Shown here: positions 24,349 to 33,095 of the stretch, piece after piece
Numbering within the stretch: position 1 is the first letter of the stretch
Layout of the letters: every line of letters begins with the position of its first letter
NCBI GenBank assembly: GCA_021324435.1
Contig: JAJPIZ010000038.1
Location: forward strand, 62,001-126,000
DNA: 64,000 nucleotides
From: Anaerolineae bacterium
Lineage (GTDB): Bacteria > Chloroflexota > Anaerolineae > Anaerolineales > Villigracilaceae
Direction: 5' to 3'
Made by a program: the position numbers and the translations under genes
Notes under the pieces: model-generated
The model's database searches: none
What the model saw: the letters and a program-made list of their open reading frames with translations, nothing else
What the model was told of the DNA's origin: nothing

Positions 24349-25560
24349 ATGACAGAACAACCGACTCCCACCTCCCCTCCATGGGGTTCGACCACCAAAC
24401 TGGTCGTTGCCCTGACCATCGTCGCCATCGCCGCCGGCCTGATCATCCAATTCCACGCCATCATCGGGCCTTTGCTGGTGGCATTTATTCTCGCGTATCT
24501 TTTTCACCCAATCGCCGGTTTCCTCCAGCGGGTCTTGCATTTATCCTGGCAGTTGGCTGTGGCGCTGATCTATTTCCTTGTCCTCATCTTTGTGCTCGGT
24601 ATGTTGACCCTGAGCGGGCTTGGCCTTTTCCAGCAAATCCAGAGTCTGATCAACGTTGTGCAAACCAACCTTGCCTCCTTGCCCGATGTTATCGAAAAAC
24701 TTTCCGGTCAGGTCTATCAGATAGGTCCATTTTCGTTCGACTTTCGCACGTTCGATCTAAATCAACTCAGCAATCAACTGCTCGGCATGATTCAGCCTCT
24801 GCTCGGACGCACCGGCACTTTGCTCGGCACAATCGCCAGCGGCGCAGCGCAGTTTCTTGGCTGGGCGCTCTTCGTTTTGCTTATTTCCTATTTCGTATTG
24901 GCGGAAAGCGGCGGGATACGACGCCGCATTGTCTGGTTTGACATCCCCGGTTACACCGAAGACATTCATCGCCTCGGCCACGAACTGGGTCTGATCTGGA
25001 ATGCGTTCCTGCGCGGTCAAATCATCATCTTCATTCTCACCGCCATCACATATACCATCGTCCTCAGCCTGCTCGGAGTTCGCTACGCCATCGGCATTGC
25101 TTTCCTCGCAGGGCTGGCAAAATTCGTTCCCTATGTTGGTCCTTTCGTCACATGGACTACACTCGGGCTGGTGGCTTATTTTCAACCGTCGCACATCTTC
25201 GGGCTTTCTCCGTTTGCCTTCACCGTCCTCGCGGTTGTGCTGGCGCTATTGATTGACCAAATCTTCGACAACATCGTTACTCCGCGCATCATAGCACAGG
25301 CACTGCGCGTCCACCCGGCGGCGGTGCTGGTCGCGGCGCTGGTTGCCGCGAATCTGCTTGGGTTGTTGGGCGTGGTGATCGCCGCGCCGATTCTGGCAAC
25401 GGCGGCCCTCTTCTGGCGCTACACCATGCGCAAAATGCTGGACCTCGATCCATGGCCCGAACCCAAAACAGAACCTTTGCCGCCTCCCGGCTCGCGTATG
25501 CTCGTCCGCGTCCGCCGCTTCCTGCGGGACCCGCGCGGGCGTTCTTCAAAATCAAATTGA
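24349..25560 (+). CDS. AI-2E family membrane permease
   Basis: An integral membrane protein of 403 residues with about eight helices, in the family named after the AI-2 exporter TqsA. Members move varied small molecules, including Na+ in exchange for protons. The family pattern is seen: two N-terminal helix pairs (IIGPLLVAFILAYLFHPI), an amphipathic central region (about 100-150), then the conserved LLGVRYAIGIAFLAGLAKFV-type block with PYVGPFV and the late IAAPILATAALFW helix. The C-terminus is Pro/Arg-rich and cytoplasmic. The substrate cannot be inferred. Confidence 0.85.
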   Translation: MTEQPTPTSPPWGSTTKLVVALTIVAIAAGLIIQFHAIIGPLLVAFILAYLFHPIAGFLQRVLHLSWQLAVALIYFLVLIFVLGMLTLSGLGLFQQIQSLINVVQTNLASLPDVIEKLSGQVYQIGPFSFDFRTFDLNQLSNQLLGMIQPLLGRTGTLLGTIASGAAQFLGWALFVLLISYFVLAESGGIRRRIVWFDIPGYTEDIHRLGHELGLIWNAFLRGQIIIFILTAITYTIVLSLLGVRYAIGIAFLAGLAKFVPYVGPFVTWTTLGLVAYFQPSHIFGLSPFAFTVLAVVLALLIDQIFDNIVTPRIIAQALRVHPAAVLVAALVAANLLGLLGVVIAAPILATAALFWRYTMRKMLDLDPWPEPKTEPLPPPGSRMLVRVRRFLRDPRGRSSKSN

Positions 25561-25605
25561 TCTATGCCCTGAGCGAAAGCCATTAACCTTTTCAAGGAGA
25601 ATCTC

Positions 25606-25788
25606 ATGTCTAACAATAACAACGACCCACGCACGGAAACTCTAGCCGAGACCGAAAACTTCCTCGTGTGGAAGGCTGAAGAGCCGGACGGCGAAACGAC
25701 CTATCACGTTGAACTCAACAATGTCACCGTTCATTTTTTTCAAGAAGAGTGGAATGAGTTTTTGGAATTGGCGCGCATTCTGAAATGA
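25606..25788 (+). CDS. Small acidic protein of unknown function
   Basis: A 60-residue protein with a strong Shine-Dalgarno (AAGGAGAATCTCATG). It starts polar and Asn-rich (SNNNNDP), continues with alternating strand-like sequence (FLVWKAEEPDGETTYHVELN) and ends in a short helix (EEWNEFLELARIL). It could be a small beta-barrel or beta-sheet protein. I do not recognise it. It lies 45 nt behind the AI-2E gene and may be co-transcribed. Confidence 0.65.
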   Translation: MSNNNNDPRTETLAETENFLVWKAEEPDGETTYHVELNNVTVHFFQEEWNEFLELARILK

Positions 25789-25790
25789 CC

Positions 25791-25861
25791 GTCATTGCGA
25801 GCGATGGTCGGGTAGCTCCATGGTTTTCGGAGCATATCGAGACCGAGCGAAGCAATCCCAA
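25791..25861. repeat. Dispersed repeat with TTGCGAG terminus, copy 2
   Basis: Begins GTCATTGCGAGC and ends GAGCGAAGCAATCCCAAG, the same layout as the element at 16358-16445 but with a different middle. It starts two bases after the stop codon of the 60-residue ORF. Confidence 0.65.
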
Positions 25862-25884
25862 GCGATCAATATTGCAATATTGGT

Positions 25885-26880
25885 ATGAAACGCGCTAACT
25901 CCATCACCGACGTGCCCGGCATCGAGGTCGGCCACGCGCAAGATCACGCTGCGCTGACCGGATGCACGGTCATCTTGTGCCGCAAAGGCGCGGTCGCCGG
26001 CGTGGATGTGCGCGGCGGCGCGCCCGGCACGCGCGAAACGGATTTGCTCAACCCGGTCAATCTTGTTCAAAAAGTCCATGCGATCTTGCTGGCGGGCGGT
26101 TCGGCCTTTGGTCTTGACGCGGCCAGCGGGGTGATGAAATATCTCGAAGAACAGAAAATCGGATTCAACACCGGCATCGCCAAAGTTCCCATCGTCCCTG
26201 CCGCGATTTTGTTCGATCTGAATCTCGGTGATAAAAAAATCCGTCCCAGCGCGGAGATGGGATACAAAGCCTGCCTCACCGCGGCAAAGTCCGCGCCCGC
26301 CGAGGGCAACGCGGGAGCGGGTACCGGCGCGAGTGTTGGAAAAATGTTTGGAACCGCGCTCGCCATGAAGTCCGGGATTGGAAGCGTGAGTCTACGTATC
26401 GGCGGCGGGATCGTGATCGGAGCAATCGTCGCGGTCAATGCCTGGGGCGATGTCATCGAAGATGGAAAAATCATTGCCGGTTTGCGTTCGGGGAAAGTTG
26501 GGCCGTTGCGCGTGGGTGGAAAAAATTATTTTGCCGACACGCAGGAGATGATGAAGAAATCCATTGGCCGCGGAATTCTGGGGTTTGCTTCGCGCGCCAA
26601 CACGGTCATCGGTGTGGTCGCGACTAATGCAAAACTGACCAAAACCGAAGCGACCAAGGTCGCGCAGATGGCGCACGATGGCGTTGCGCGCTCGATCCGC
26701 CCCGCGCACACGATGCTGGACGGCGATACCATTTTTGCTCTATCCACCGGAAATAAGAAATCCGATGTCACAACCATCGGCGCGTTCGCGGCCGAGGCAA
26801 TGAGTCAGGCCATCGTTCGCGCTGTGAAAATGGCCCCGCCTGCCGGTGGTCTGCCGGGACTCAAGAACTCTTCGCGTTGA
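25885..26880 (+). CDS. P1 family (DmpA-like, S58) peptidase
   Basis: A self-processing N-terminal-nucleophile-type hydrolase of the DmpA family, whose members are aminopeptidases or beta-peptidyl aminopeptidases. Family marks are ITDVPGIEVGHAQD at the N-terminus, DVRGGAPGTRETDLLNP, LAGGSAFGLDAASGVM and GNAGAGTGASVGKM. The C-terminal part (DTIFALSTGNKK, ILGFASRANTVIGVVATNA) is complete. No signal peptide, so cytoplasmic. No Shine-Dalgarno is visible. Substrate unknown. Confidence 0.88.
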   Translation: MKRANSITDVPGIEVGHAQDHAALTGCTVILCRKGAVAGVDVRGGAPGTRETDLLNPVNLVQKVHAILLAGGSAFGLDAASGVMKYLEEQKIGFNTGIAKVPIVPAAILFDLNLGDKKIRPSAEMGYKACLTAAKSAPAEGNAGAGTGASVGKMFGTALAMKSGIGSVSLRIGGGIVIGAIVAVNAWGDVIEDGKIIAGLRSGKVGPLRVGGKNYFADTQEMMKKSIGRGILGFASRANTVIGVVATNAKLTKTEATKVAQMAHDGVARSIRPAHTMLDGDTIFALSTGNKKSDVTTIGAFAAEAMSQAIVRAVKMAPPAGGLPGLKNSSR

Positions 26881-26941
26881 CGCAAATTTATATTTCTTAT
26901 CTGTCCTTCGACCTCGCTACGCTCCACCCAAGGCGAAATAG

Positions 26942-26980
26942 AAAAAAGGACGGCTCTGCAAATACAGGCCGTCCTTTTTG
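26942..26980. terminator. Bidirectional terminator
   Basis: Stem AAAAAGGACGGC/GCCGTCCTTTTT between the convergent peptidase and holin-like genes. Confidence 0.85.
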
Positions 26981-27005
26981 ACCACTGAAAACCGATCACT
27001 GTTTA
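26981..27005. repeat. Heptamer repeat at the end of the holin-like gene
   Basis: GACCACTG-AAAACCG-ATCACTG at 7-nt steps, overlapping the last codons and stop of the minus-strand gene. Confidence 0.45.
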
Positions 27006-27391
27006 CCGGGACGAGGTCTGCTCTTCAACTCATCCTTCAAAATCAGCGTCAACACCACACTCACGATGCTCACGATCAGGCCGCCGAGGAAGGCAGGCCA
27101 GAAGCCGTTGATGGTGATGTCAATCCCAAAGGATTGACCGATCTGTCCCGTCAGCCAGAACATAAAGGTGTTGATGAGCAAAGTGAACAGACCGAGCGTC
27201 AGGATGATCAACGGACAGGTGAGCAGTTTGAGCACAGGCCGCACGAAGGCATTGACCAGCCCGAAGATCAACGCCAGCCAGAGAATCGAAATCCAGTCGC
27301 CGCCAAATTCGATGCCCCGTCCGTTCAGCAAAAGAATCGCCAGGTACAGCGCCACGCCGTTGATGATCAATCGCAAAATGAATTTTGTCAT
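26996..27391 (-). CDS. Phage holin family IV (YvlD-like) membrane protein
   Basis: A 131-residue protein with four hydrophobic helices, matching the 'mycobacterial 4TMS phage holin' family common on bacterial chromosomes without phage. Recognisable parts are LIINGVALYLAILLL, the conserved LWLALIFGLVNAFVRPVLKL and LTLGLFTLLINTFMFWL. Role unknown, possibly envelope stress. I chose the ATG at 27391, which has GAAAGGAAAATTACA upstream. The frame continues upstream to 27442 without such a site. Confidence 0.85.
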   Translation of the reverse strand: MTKFILRLIINGVALYLAILLLNGRGIEFGGDWISILWLALIFGLVNAFVRPVLKLLTCPLIILTLGLFTLLINTFMFWLTGQIGQSFGIDITINGFWPAFLGGLIVSIVSVVLTLILKDELKSRPRPGKQ

Positions 27392-27428
27392 TGTAATTTT
27401 CCTTTCGTAAGTCAATACGAAAAATCTT

Positions 27429-28403
27429 TCACGCCGTTGCACGCATCCAGATCAACGTGCGCGACGCGCTGAAGCCTGCGGATTGAATCGCCTCGACCAT
27501 TTCACCCGCCGGATATTCGACCGTCAACTTGTGATGATACGCCAGATCGCGGCGGGCCGCCTCCAGCGCGGACCTCAAACCGGACGCGTCACCATCCGGC
27601 CTGGCCGCGGCCCACAGCATGTTCGCGCCGCGCGCCGTGAACATCCAACTCACGGTCGCCAGCAGTTGACCGTTCCGGGTCGCGGCCCACTGACGCACAT
27701 CATACTCCACGAAGGAACGATACAACCAATTCCACAAGCCGGGGCCGAGGATGTCCCAGTCCCAACGCGCGTACCAGCGCAATTCATCAGGATGCGCCCG
27801 CTCGAGCCAGGCGTGTTGAAGCGGCCAATCGCGTGCAGTCGGCTGGGAAACGGTCACACCGTTTGAGGTCCCGGATGGAAGCGGAGCGGAAGTGGAATGA
27901 TACGTCGTGCGCTTGGCGCGTTCCGCGAATCCCAAGTCAGTGTAAATTTTGATCGCGGTCGGGTTGTCATCGCGGACGTGAAGCCAGAGTTCGCGCGCAC
28001 CCTTCTGTCGCGCAGAAGCCATGACGCGCTCGGTCAACGCCCTGCCAATGCCGCGTCGGCGGTAATCTGGATGCGTGGCGACGTTTGCAATCAGCGCAAT
28101 CTTTTTTCCTTTGAATGTGTGAGGCACGAGGCTGGCATTGCCGATGATCCTGCCATTCTCCTCCCAAACAAAGCCGGTCAACGGCAGGGACGCGCTATCC
28201 ACCACCTGACCCGCCCAGCGCAGAAAACCGTTGTCGCGGCTGGCGCGGCGCATTTGCTGAAGATAAGATTGACCATCATCGTCCATCGTGGATGAAAAAC
28301 ACAATTCGATCAGGTCCGCCACTTGCGGCAGGTCGCGCAGAATATTCAACGGTCGGAGCGGACCGATCTGCGCGCTTTGCGTTTGGACGGTGATGGAGGC
28401 CAT
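27429..28403 (-). CDS. Double-domain GNAT N-acetyltransferase
   Basis: A 324-residue protein with two GNAT folds in tandem. The first is complete: GRIIGNASLVPHT, then the acetyl-CoA loop VATHPDYRRRGIGRALTERV and DDNPTAIKIYTDLGFAER. The second (about 180-324) is degenerate (NGQLLATVSWMF, then WAAARPDGDASGLRSALEAA). The layout recalls mycothiol synthase-like acetyltransferases, but the acceptor is unknown. The start at 28403 lies 6 nt behind a perfect TATAAT (28410-28415) that overlaps the stop codon of the M20 gene, so this gene has its own leaderless transcript. Confidence 0.82.
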   Translation of the reverse strand: MASITVQTQSAQIGPLRPLNILRDLPQVADLIELCFSSTMDDDGQSYLQQMRRASRDNGFLRWAGQVVDSASLPLTGFVWEENGRIIGNASLVPHTFKGKKIALIANVATHPDYRRRGIGRALTERVMASARQKGARELWLHVRDDNPTAIKIYTDLGFAERAKRTTYHSTSAPLPSGTSNGVTVSQPTARDWPLQHAWLERAHPDELRWYARWDWDILGPGLWNWLYRSFVEYDVRQWAATRNGQLLATVSWMFTARGANMLWAAARPDGDASGLRSALEAARRDLAYHHKLTVEYPAGEMVEAIQSAGFSASRTLIWMRATA

Positions 28404-28410
28404 GCGACGA

Positions 28411-29508
28411 TTATACCCACACGCGGCTGACGAATTCAACCAATTGCTCCATGCCGGAGGAGACAGGTTCAACGTTGATATATTCATGCACCGTGTGCGC
28501 ACCGCCGCCCGTTGTGATTCCCAAAACGATGGCGGGCAACCCGCGGCTCAATGGGATGTTGGCATCGGTCGAGCCGGAGGTAAGGACTGCCTTTATTTCC
28601 TGCGCGGTGAGACATTGTTCAGCGAGTTTCACCAGCGGATGATCCACCGAAATCTCGCCGGCGGGCCGCTGGCCGATGACATCCATTTGCACGGTCACAC
28701 CGTTTCGATTAGCCGCGACGATTTTCTCTTCCACTTGTGCGATCAACGAATTCAGCGTCTCCATGCTTTCCGAACGCAGATCCAGTTCAAAAGTCGCTTC
28801 GGAGGCCAGCACGTTGACTCCCGTCCCGCCAGAAATAAGCCCCACGTTCAACGTCGTGCGCGGCTGAGTCGGGAGGGGCAAAGCCGTGATCTGTGTGACG
28901 AGCCGAGCCAGTTCATGGACCGCGGAAGGCTGACCATAATCCGACCACGAGTGCCCGCCCGCGGTCCGCGCGATGACGCGGTAACGCCGCACGCCGACGG
29001 CACGATGATAAACATGACCGAGCGCCGTGCCTTCAAGAACCAGGTAAGCCTGAACATTGGCTCCAAAACGATCAGTCACTGCCCTCATGCCGCGCAAATC
29101 TCCAAGTCCCTCCTCACAGATGTTGGCAACAAACCAAATGTCACCGGCCAAATTGATTTTGCGCTCGCGCAACATCCAAAGCAGACCGAACAAGGCCGCA
29201 ACTCCCAAAGAGTTATCGCCAATGCCAGGCCCATAAATTCGATCTTCCTCACGCGTTACATGCAGACTTGTATTCAACGGGAAAACAGTATCGAGGTGGG
29301 CAGAGACAATCAGCGGCTTCGTATCCGCCCGTCGTCCGCGGTCAACCGTCCATCGTCCATACACATTGTTCAACGAATCCATCGAAACATCGCTCAGTTT
29401 CTCTTTGACAAACAAGCCGCGCACAAACTCGGCGCGCTGTTTTTCATCGAAGGTTGGCGCGGGGATTTGTTGAATTTGAATCGCAAGATCGAGAAGACGG
29501 TTGATCAT
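28411..29508 (-). CDS. M20 family metallopeptidase
   Basis: A di-zinc peptidase/deacylase of 365 residues. Metal and catalytic residues are visible: SAHLDTVF (His, Asp), GIGDNSLG (bridging Asp), ICEEGLGDLRG (catalytic Glu pair), LEGTALG, and the terminal His in GGGAHTVHEYINV. The dimerisation domain contains ARTAGGHSWSDYG. It is close to peptidase T or carboxypeptidase G2-like enzymes. A stretch before the first motif (RWTVDRGRRADTK) is encoded by a CGTCCAT heptamer repeat (29332-29360), which looks like an insertion in a loop. Confidence 0.88.
   Translation of the reverse strand: MINRLLDLAIQIQQIPAPTFDEKQRAEFVRGLFVKEKLSDVSMDSLNNVYGRWTVDRGRRADTKPLIVSAHLDTVFPLNTSLHVTREEDRIYGPGIGDNSLGVAALFGLLWMLRERKINLAGDIWFVANICEEGLGDLRGMRAVTDRFGANVQAYLVLEGTALGHVYHRAVGVRRYRVIARTAGGHSWSDYGQPSAVHELARLVTQITALPLPTQPRTTLNVGLISGGTGVNVLASEATFELDLRSESMETLNSLIAQVEEKIVAANRNGVTVQMDVIGQRPAGEISVDHPLVKLAEQCLTAQEIKAVLTSGSTDANIPLSRGLPAIVLGITTGGGAHTVHEYINVEPVSSGMEQLVEFVSRVWV
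29332..29360. repeat. CGTCCAT heptamer repeat in the M20 gene
   Basis: CGTCCGC-GGTCAAC-CGTCCAT-CGTCCAT at exact 7-nt steps within coding sequence, same family as in lipB. Confidence 0.6.
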
Positions 29509-29524
29509 TTTTTCAAAATCTGCT

Positions 29525-29575
29525 CTTTACGCATCACGTATCACGTAATACGTAATTCGTAATTTATACTTCACG
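29525..29575. repeat. TACGTAT-type heptamer repeat
   Basis: TTACGCA-TCACGTA-TCACGTA-ATACGTA-ATTCGTA, five units at exact 7-nt spacing, between the M20 and PfkB genes and running into the PfkB stop codon. Confidence 0.7.
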
Positions 29576-30568
29576 CACTAAATCCTTCAACGCGCTCAAC
29601 CGCGCCTCGGCCAGGCCAGACAAAACATCCAGCGGGTAAAACGCGCCGCTTCCCTCCACTTTCAGCGACGCGGAGACATTCCCATGCAGCGCGGCTTGCA
29701 GTGGATCAAATGTTTTTTGATAGCCGGCGAGAAATCCGCCGCAGAACGCGTCGCCCGCGCCGGTTGGGTCGGCGAGGCGCGCGGGGTACGCGGGCACTTC
29801 CCATTTATGTTTGCCGGGCACGTCGAGGATACACTGTCCCTGCCTGCCGCGCTTGATCACCACGAACTCGCATCCATACGCGCCAACCGCGGCGGCCATG
29901 TCCCATATGTCGTGAGTCTCACCCCAAAAGAGTCCGCGCAATTCCTCCTCGGAGGGCAGGAAGGCCGTCAGCCCGGAAAGGACCACGCGCAGGTCGCGAA
30001 AAAAACCCGGGCTCATGTACCCCGGCGAAGGGTCGAGTGTGATCGTGGAAGCCAATCCGGCTTTGAACGCGGTGAAGAGTTGATTGTGGCTCACAAAGTC
30101 CATGGGACAAAGATGGACCGCACGCGCCTCGCGATAAGCAACTGGAATCTCCACCGGAAGCGGCGACAGCAAATCGGGCTTTCTCGCATCGCGCGGGACT
30201 TCTGCCGGAATCTGATACCCAAGCAACGCCTTTGGGAATGTGAGTTCGCGTCGCGCAAATTGCGAGACCGGCGTGCCGTGTGTGATCTCAAATTTTTCGT
30301 TGTAGGCATGAAAGTCGCGCAGGTCAATGCTTTGCTCGAGGATGTGAACGCCCTCTACATCCACGCCGCGCGACTCGATTTCCTTCAACCACGGGCGCGG
30401 ATAATCTTCTCCGATGCGCGCCAGCAAGCCGACATTCTGTTCCCAGACTCTGAGTCCGCCTGCGGCATACAGCGCGCTTCCCCCCGCCGCATCGAGCAGT
30501 GGTTTGCCGACGGGAGGCAGGATGTATTCGCGTGTGAGGTGACCGACAATGACGAAAGTGGGTTGCAT
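29564..30568 (-). CDS. PfkB family carbohydrate kinase
   Basis: A ribokinase-like sugar or nucleoside kinase of 334 residues. The C-terminal signature ADPTGAGDAFCGGFLAGY contains the catalytic Asp and anion hole. The N-terminal GGSALYAAGGLRVW corresponds to the substrate-binding glycine motif, and VVIKRGRQGQCIL is the late ATP-site strand. The substrate is not predictable, and no sugar transporter is adjacent. TAGATT ends 6 nt before the ATG without a Shine-Dalgarno, suggesting another leaderless start. Confidence 0.85.
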   Translation of the reverse strand: MQPTFVIVGHLTREYILPPVGKPLLDAAGGSALYAAGGLRVWEQNVGLLARIGEDYPRPWLKEIESRGVDVEGVHILEQSIDLRDFHAYNEKFEITHGTPVSQFARRELTFPKALLGYQIPAEVPRDARKPDLLSPLPVEIPVAYREARAVHLCPMDFVSHNQLFTAFKAGLASTITLDPSPGYMSPGFFRDLRVVLSGLTAFLPSEEELRGLFWGETHDIWDMAAAVGAYGCEFVVIKRGRQGQCILDVPGKHKWEVPAYPARLADPTGAGDAFCGGFLAGYQKTFDPLQAALHGNVSASLKVEGSGAFYPLDVLSGLAEARLSALKDLVREV

Positions 30569-30577
30569 GGAAAAAAT

Positions 30578-30655
30578 CTAAACACAAAGGACACAAAGTT
30601 TTCCTTTCGAGTTTTTTCTTCCTTTGCGCCCTTGGTGTCCTTCGTGTTTAAGTAA
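30578..30655. repeat. Inverted repeat with ACAAAGGAC-type units
   Basis: Left part AACACAAAGGACACAAAG and right part CTTGGTGTCCTTCGTGTT are imperfect inverted copies in the gap between PfkB and the kinase gene. Similar units (CCTTTGTGCTCTTCGTAACC) occur inside the helicase-associated gene near 17630. Probably a dispersed repeat that may also terminate transcription. Confidence 0.5.
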
Positions 30656-30664
30656 TTTGAAAAC

Positions 30665-31903
30665 TTATGAAGCAGGTTCAGCCTGCACGTTGACCGGCAA
30701 AAGGAATGAGAACGTACTGCCTTTGCCTTCCTCGCTTTCAGCCCAAATGCGTCCGCCGTGCATTTCGACCATGGCCTTCGCCACCGAAAGGCCCAGCCCC
30801 ATGCCGCCATGCCGGCGCGTGAGATGAGACTCAATCTGGAAGAAACGTTCAAAGATACGCGGCAAATCTTTGGTGGGAATGCCAATGCCGTCATCCGCGA
30901 CCGACACTTTGATGTATCCCGGCACCGATTGCGCCGAGACGGTGATGTGCCCTCCATCGTCGGTGTACATGATGGCGTTTTTGATCAGATTGCCAAGAGC
31001 GATGGAAATCTTATTGGCATCCGCCTGCACAGACAGATCGCCGCGGCCCAGTTCGGATTTCAGGGTAATATTTCTCTGAGAGGCCATGTCCGCGAAGGAT
31101 GCGACTGCATCTTCGACAATGCGCCCCACCGACACCGACCGCTGGCGCAGGCGCGCCATGCCGCTCTGGTAATTGTCGACGCGGGAGAGAGTCTCGATGA
31201 TCTCCTTCAATTTGGATGCGTTCTTGATAATGGTCTCCACCTGCTCGCGATATTCCTTTCCCAGCAATTCACGCAGGAAGGTGGCATGACCCAGGATCAG
31301 GCCGAGCGGCGTGCGCAATTCATGGGATGTGATGGCGATGAAATCGTTTTTCAACCGATCCAGTTCGGAGAGTTCGGAGAGGCTGGCTTCCATGCGGCGC
31401 TGAAGATTGGCGTTATAAATGGCCAGCGCGGCGGGCGCGGCCAAAGTCTCTAGAATTGTGGTGTCTTCCTCGGTATAATCAGCCTTGTTCTTATTGACTG
31501 CTTCGAGTACGCCGATTGGTTTCCCCCTGACCATCAGTGGAACAGCCAGCAGGGAGCGCGTCTGAAAGGCCGAGGCCACATCCGCCGCGCTGAAGTGACG
31601 CGCATCCGTTTGCGTGTCCGGGATGTGGAGCGGTTTTGCCTCCCGATAGACCCAGCCTGCCGCGCTCGCATCCAACGGGACCTTGATATTGCGCAGAGCA
31701 TCCCAATGAAACCACGGCGCGGCCACGAATCGGAGCGAGCCGTCGGTCTCATCGAATTCCAGAACGGAGGCCGCCGTGCTGTCGGTCAATTCGCTGACTT
31801 CCGCGACGACCGTATGCAGGATGGATTCGAGATCGGGCGCAGTGCTCAAGTTTCGCAGGACCTCGGACAGGCGCTCGTAACGGAGCAGTCGTTCGTCTGA
31901 CAT
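30665..31903 (-). CDS. GAF-domain sensor histidine kinase
   Basis: A soluble kinase of about 412 residues. The GAF domain (about 20-165) is followed by HisKA with the H-box SHELRTPLGLILGH, and a complete ATPase domain: NLIKNAIMYTDDGG (N box), DDGIGIP (G1), RIFERFFQ (F box) and GMGLGLSVAKAMV (G2). No response regulator gene adjoins it. The ATG at 31903 lies 9 nt behind TATAAT (31913-31918). The frame extends upstream of that promoter to 31948 but those codons are unlikely to be used. It is divergent from ino1 with 38 nt between starts. Confidence 0.88.
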   Translation of the reverse strand: MSDERLLRYERLSEVLRNLSTAPDLESILHTVVAEVSELTDSTAASVLEFDETDGSLRFVAAPWFHWDALRNIKVPLDASAAGWVYREAKPLHIPDTQTDARHFSAADVASAFQTRSLLAVPLMVRGKPIGVLEAVNKNKADYTEEDTTILETLAAPAALAIYNANLQRRMEASLSELSELDRLKNDFIAITSHELRTPLGLILGHATFLRELLGKEYREQVETIIKNASKLKEIIETLSRVDNYQSGMARLRQRSVSVGRIVEDAVASFADMASQRNITLKSELGRGDLSVQADANKISIALGNLIKNAIMYTDDGGHITVSAQSVPGYIKVSVADDGIGIPTKDLPRIFERFFQIESHLTRRHGGMGLGLSVAKAMVEMHGGRIWAESEEGKGSTFSFLLPVNVQAEPAS

Positions 31904-31941
31904 AGCAACAAAATTATACTCGGTTAGAAGGAGACAATCAC

Positions 31942-33027
31942 ATGGCAAAGAAGAAAGTTCGTGTCGCGATCATCGGCGTGGGGAACTGCGCCTCCTCGCT
32001 CGTTCAAGGCGTGCAATTCTACAAGGATACTCCCGATGATGCGACCGTGCCCGGACTGATGCACGTCAATCTGGCGGGCTATCACGTGCGCGACATTGAA
32101 TTCACGATGGGTATTGACATCAACGTGACCAAGGTCGGCAAGGACCTTTCCGAAGCAATTTTTGCGGAACCAAACAATACCTTCAAATTCTGCAAAGTTC
32201 CAAATCTGAATGCGCCGGTTGTGCGCGGCATGACTCATGACGGTCTCGGCAAATATCTTTCGGATGTGATCAAGAAAGCGCCCGGCCCCACCGCCGACAT
32301 TGTCAAATTGCTCAAAGAAACAAAGACGGATGTGGTGGTCAGTTTCCTGCCCGTCGGTTCGGAAATGGCGACCAAATGGTATGTGGAGCAGATCATCGAA
32401 GCGGGGTGCGCGTTCGTGAACGGCATCCCGGTCTTCATCGCTTCGCAGGATTACTGGGCCAAACGATTCCGCGAAGCCAAACTGCCCGTGCTTGGCGATG
32501 ACATCAAGTCACAGGTCGGCGCGACCATTTTGCATCGCGTGCTCACCACGCTCTTTGTGGACCGCGGCGTGAAGATTGACCGCACCTATCAACTCAACTT
32601 CGGCGGCAACACCGACTTCCTCAACATGCTCGAACGCGAGCGGCTCGAATCCAAAAAGATTTCAAAGACCGGCGCGGTCACCAGCATGATTCCCTACGAT
32701 CTCGGCGCGGACAACGTCCACGTTGGGCCATCCGATTATGTGCCGTGGTTGAGCGACCGCAAGTGGTGTTACATCCGCATGGAAGGCACCACCTTCGGAG
32801 AAGTGCCGCTCAATCTCGAAGCCAAACTCGAAGTGTGGGACAGCCCCAACTCGGCGGGTGTGATGATTGATGCCATCCGTTGCGCCAAGATCGCGTTGGA
32901 TCGCGGTCTGAGCGGTCCGATCATTGGCCCATCCTCCTATTTCTTCAAGACTCCTCCCAAACAATTCCGCGACAGCGTGTGCCGCGAAATGGTGGAAGCC
33001 TACATCAAAGGCGAATCAAACGAGTAA
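31942..33027 (+). CDS. ino1: myo-Inositol-1-phosphate synthase
   Basis: NAD-dependent isomerase that turns glucose-6-phosphate into inositol-1-phosphate, the precursor of inositol phospholipids and related solutes. The 361-residue protein is of the short actinobacterial/archaeal type. The cofactor motif [16 protein letters not shown] opens the protein. Further family marks are [35 protein letters not shown] and [14 protein letters not shown] Shine-Dalgarno (GAAGGAGACAATCAC) precedes the ATG. Its promoter must lie within the first codons of the divergent kinase gene. Confidence 0.93.
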   Translation: MAKKKVRVAIIGVGNCASSLVQGVQFYKDTPDDATVPGLMHVNLAGYHVRDIEFTMGIDINVTKVGKDLSEAIFAEPNNTFKFCKVPNLNAPVVRGMTHDGLGKYLSDVIKKAPGPTADIVKLLKETKTDVVVSFLPVGSEMATKWYVEQIIEAGCAFVNGIPVFIASQDYWAKRFREAKLPVLGDDIKSQVGATILHRVLTTLFVDRGVKIDRTYQLNFGGNTDFLNMLERERLESKKISKTGAVTSMIPYDLGADNVHVGPSDYVPWLSDRKWCYIRMEGTTFGEVPLNLEAKLEVWDSPNSAGVMIDAIRCAKIALDRGLSGPIIGPSSYFFKTPPKQFRDSVCREMVEAYIKGESNE

Positions 33028-33056
33028 TTCGTAAATCGTAATTCGTAAAAAGATGG
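33025..33056. repeat. ATTCGTAA heptamer repeat after ino1
   Basis: AATTCGTAA-ATCGTAA-TTCGTAA at 7-nt steps, starting at the ino1 stop codon and merging into the terminator stem. Confidence 0.55.
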
Positions 33057-33078
33057 AGAGATACAACTCCATCTTTTT
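33047..33078 (+). terminator. Terminator of ino1
   Basis: Stem AAAAAGATGGAG/CTCCATCTTTTT with an 8-nt loop. Confidence 0.9.
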
Positions 33079-33095
33079 CGATTAAAATCCAAACC

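Noticed and set aside
28288-29562. 424-codon open frame opposite the M20 peptidase gene
   Set aside because: Complete catalytic motifs on the minus strand. The plus frame has no recognisable motif and runs across several gene boundaries.
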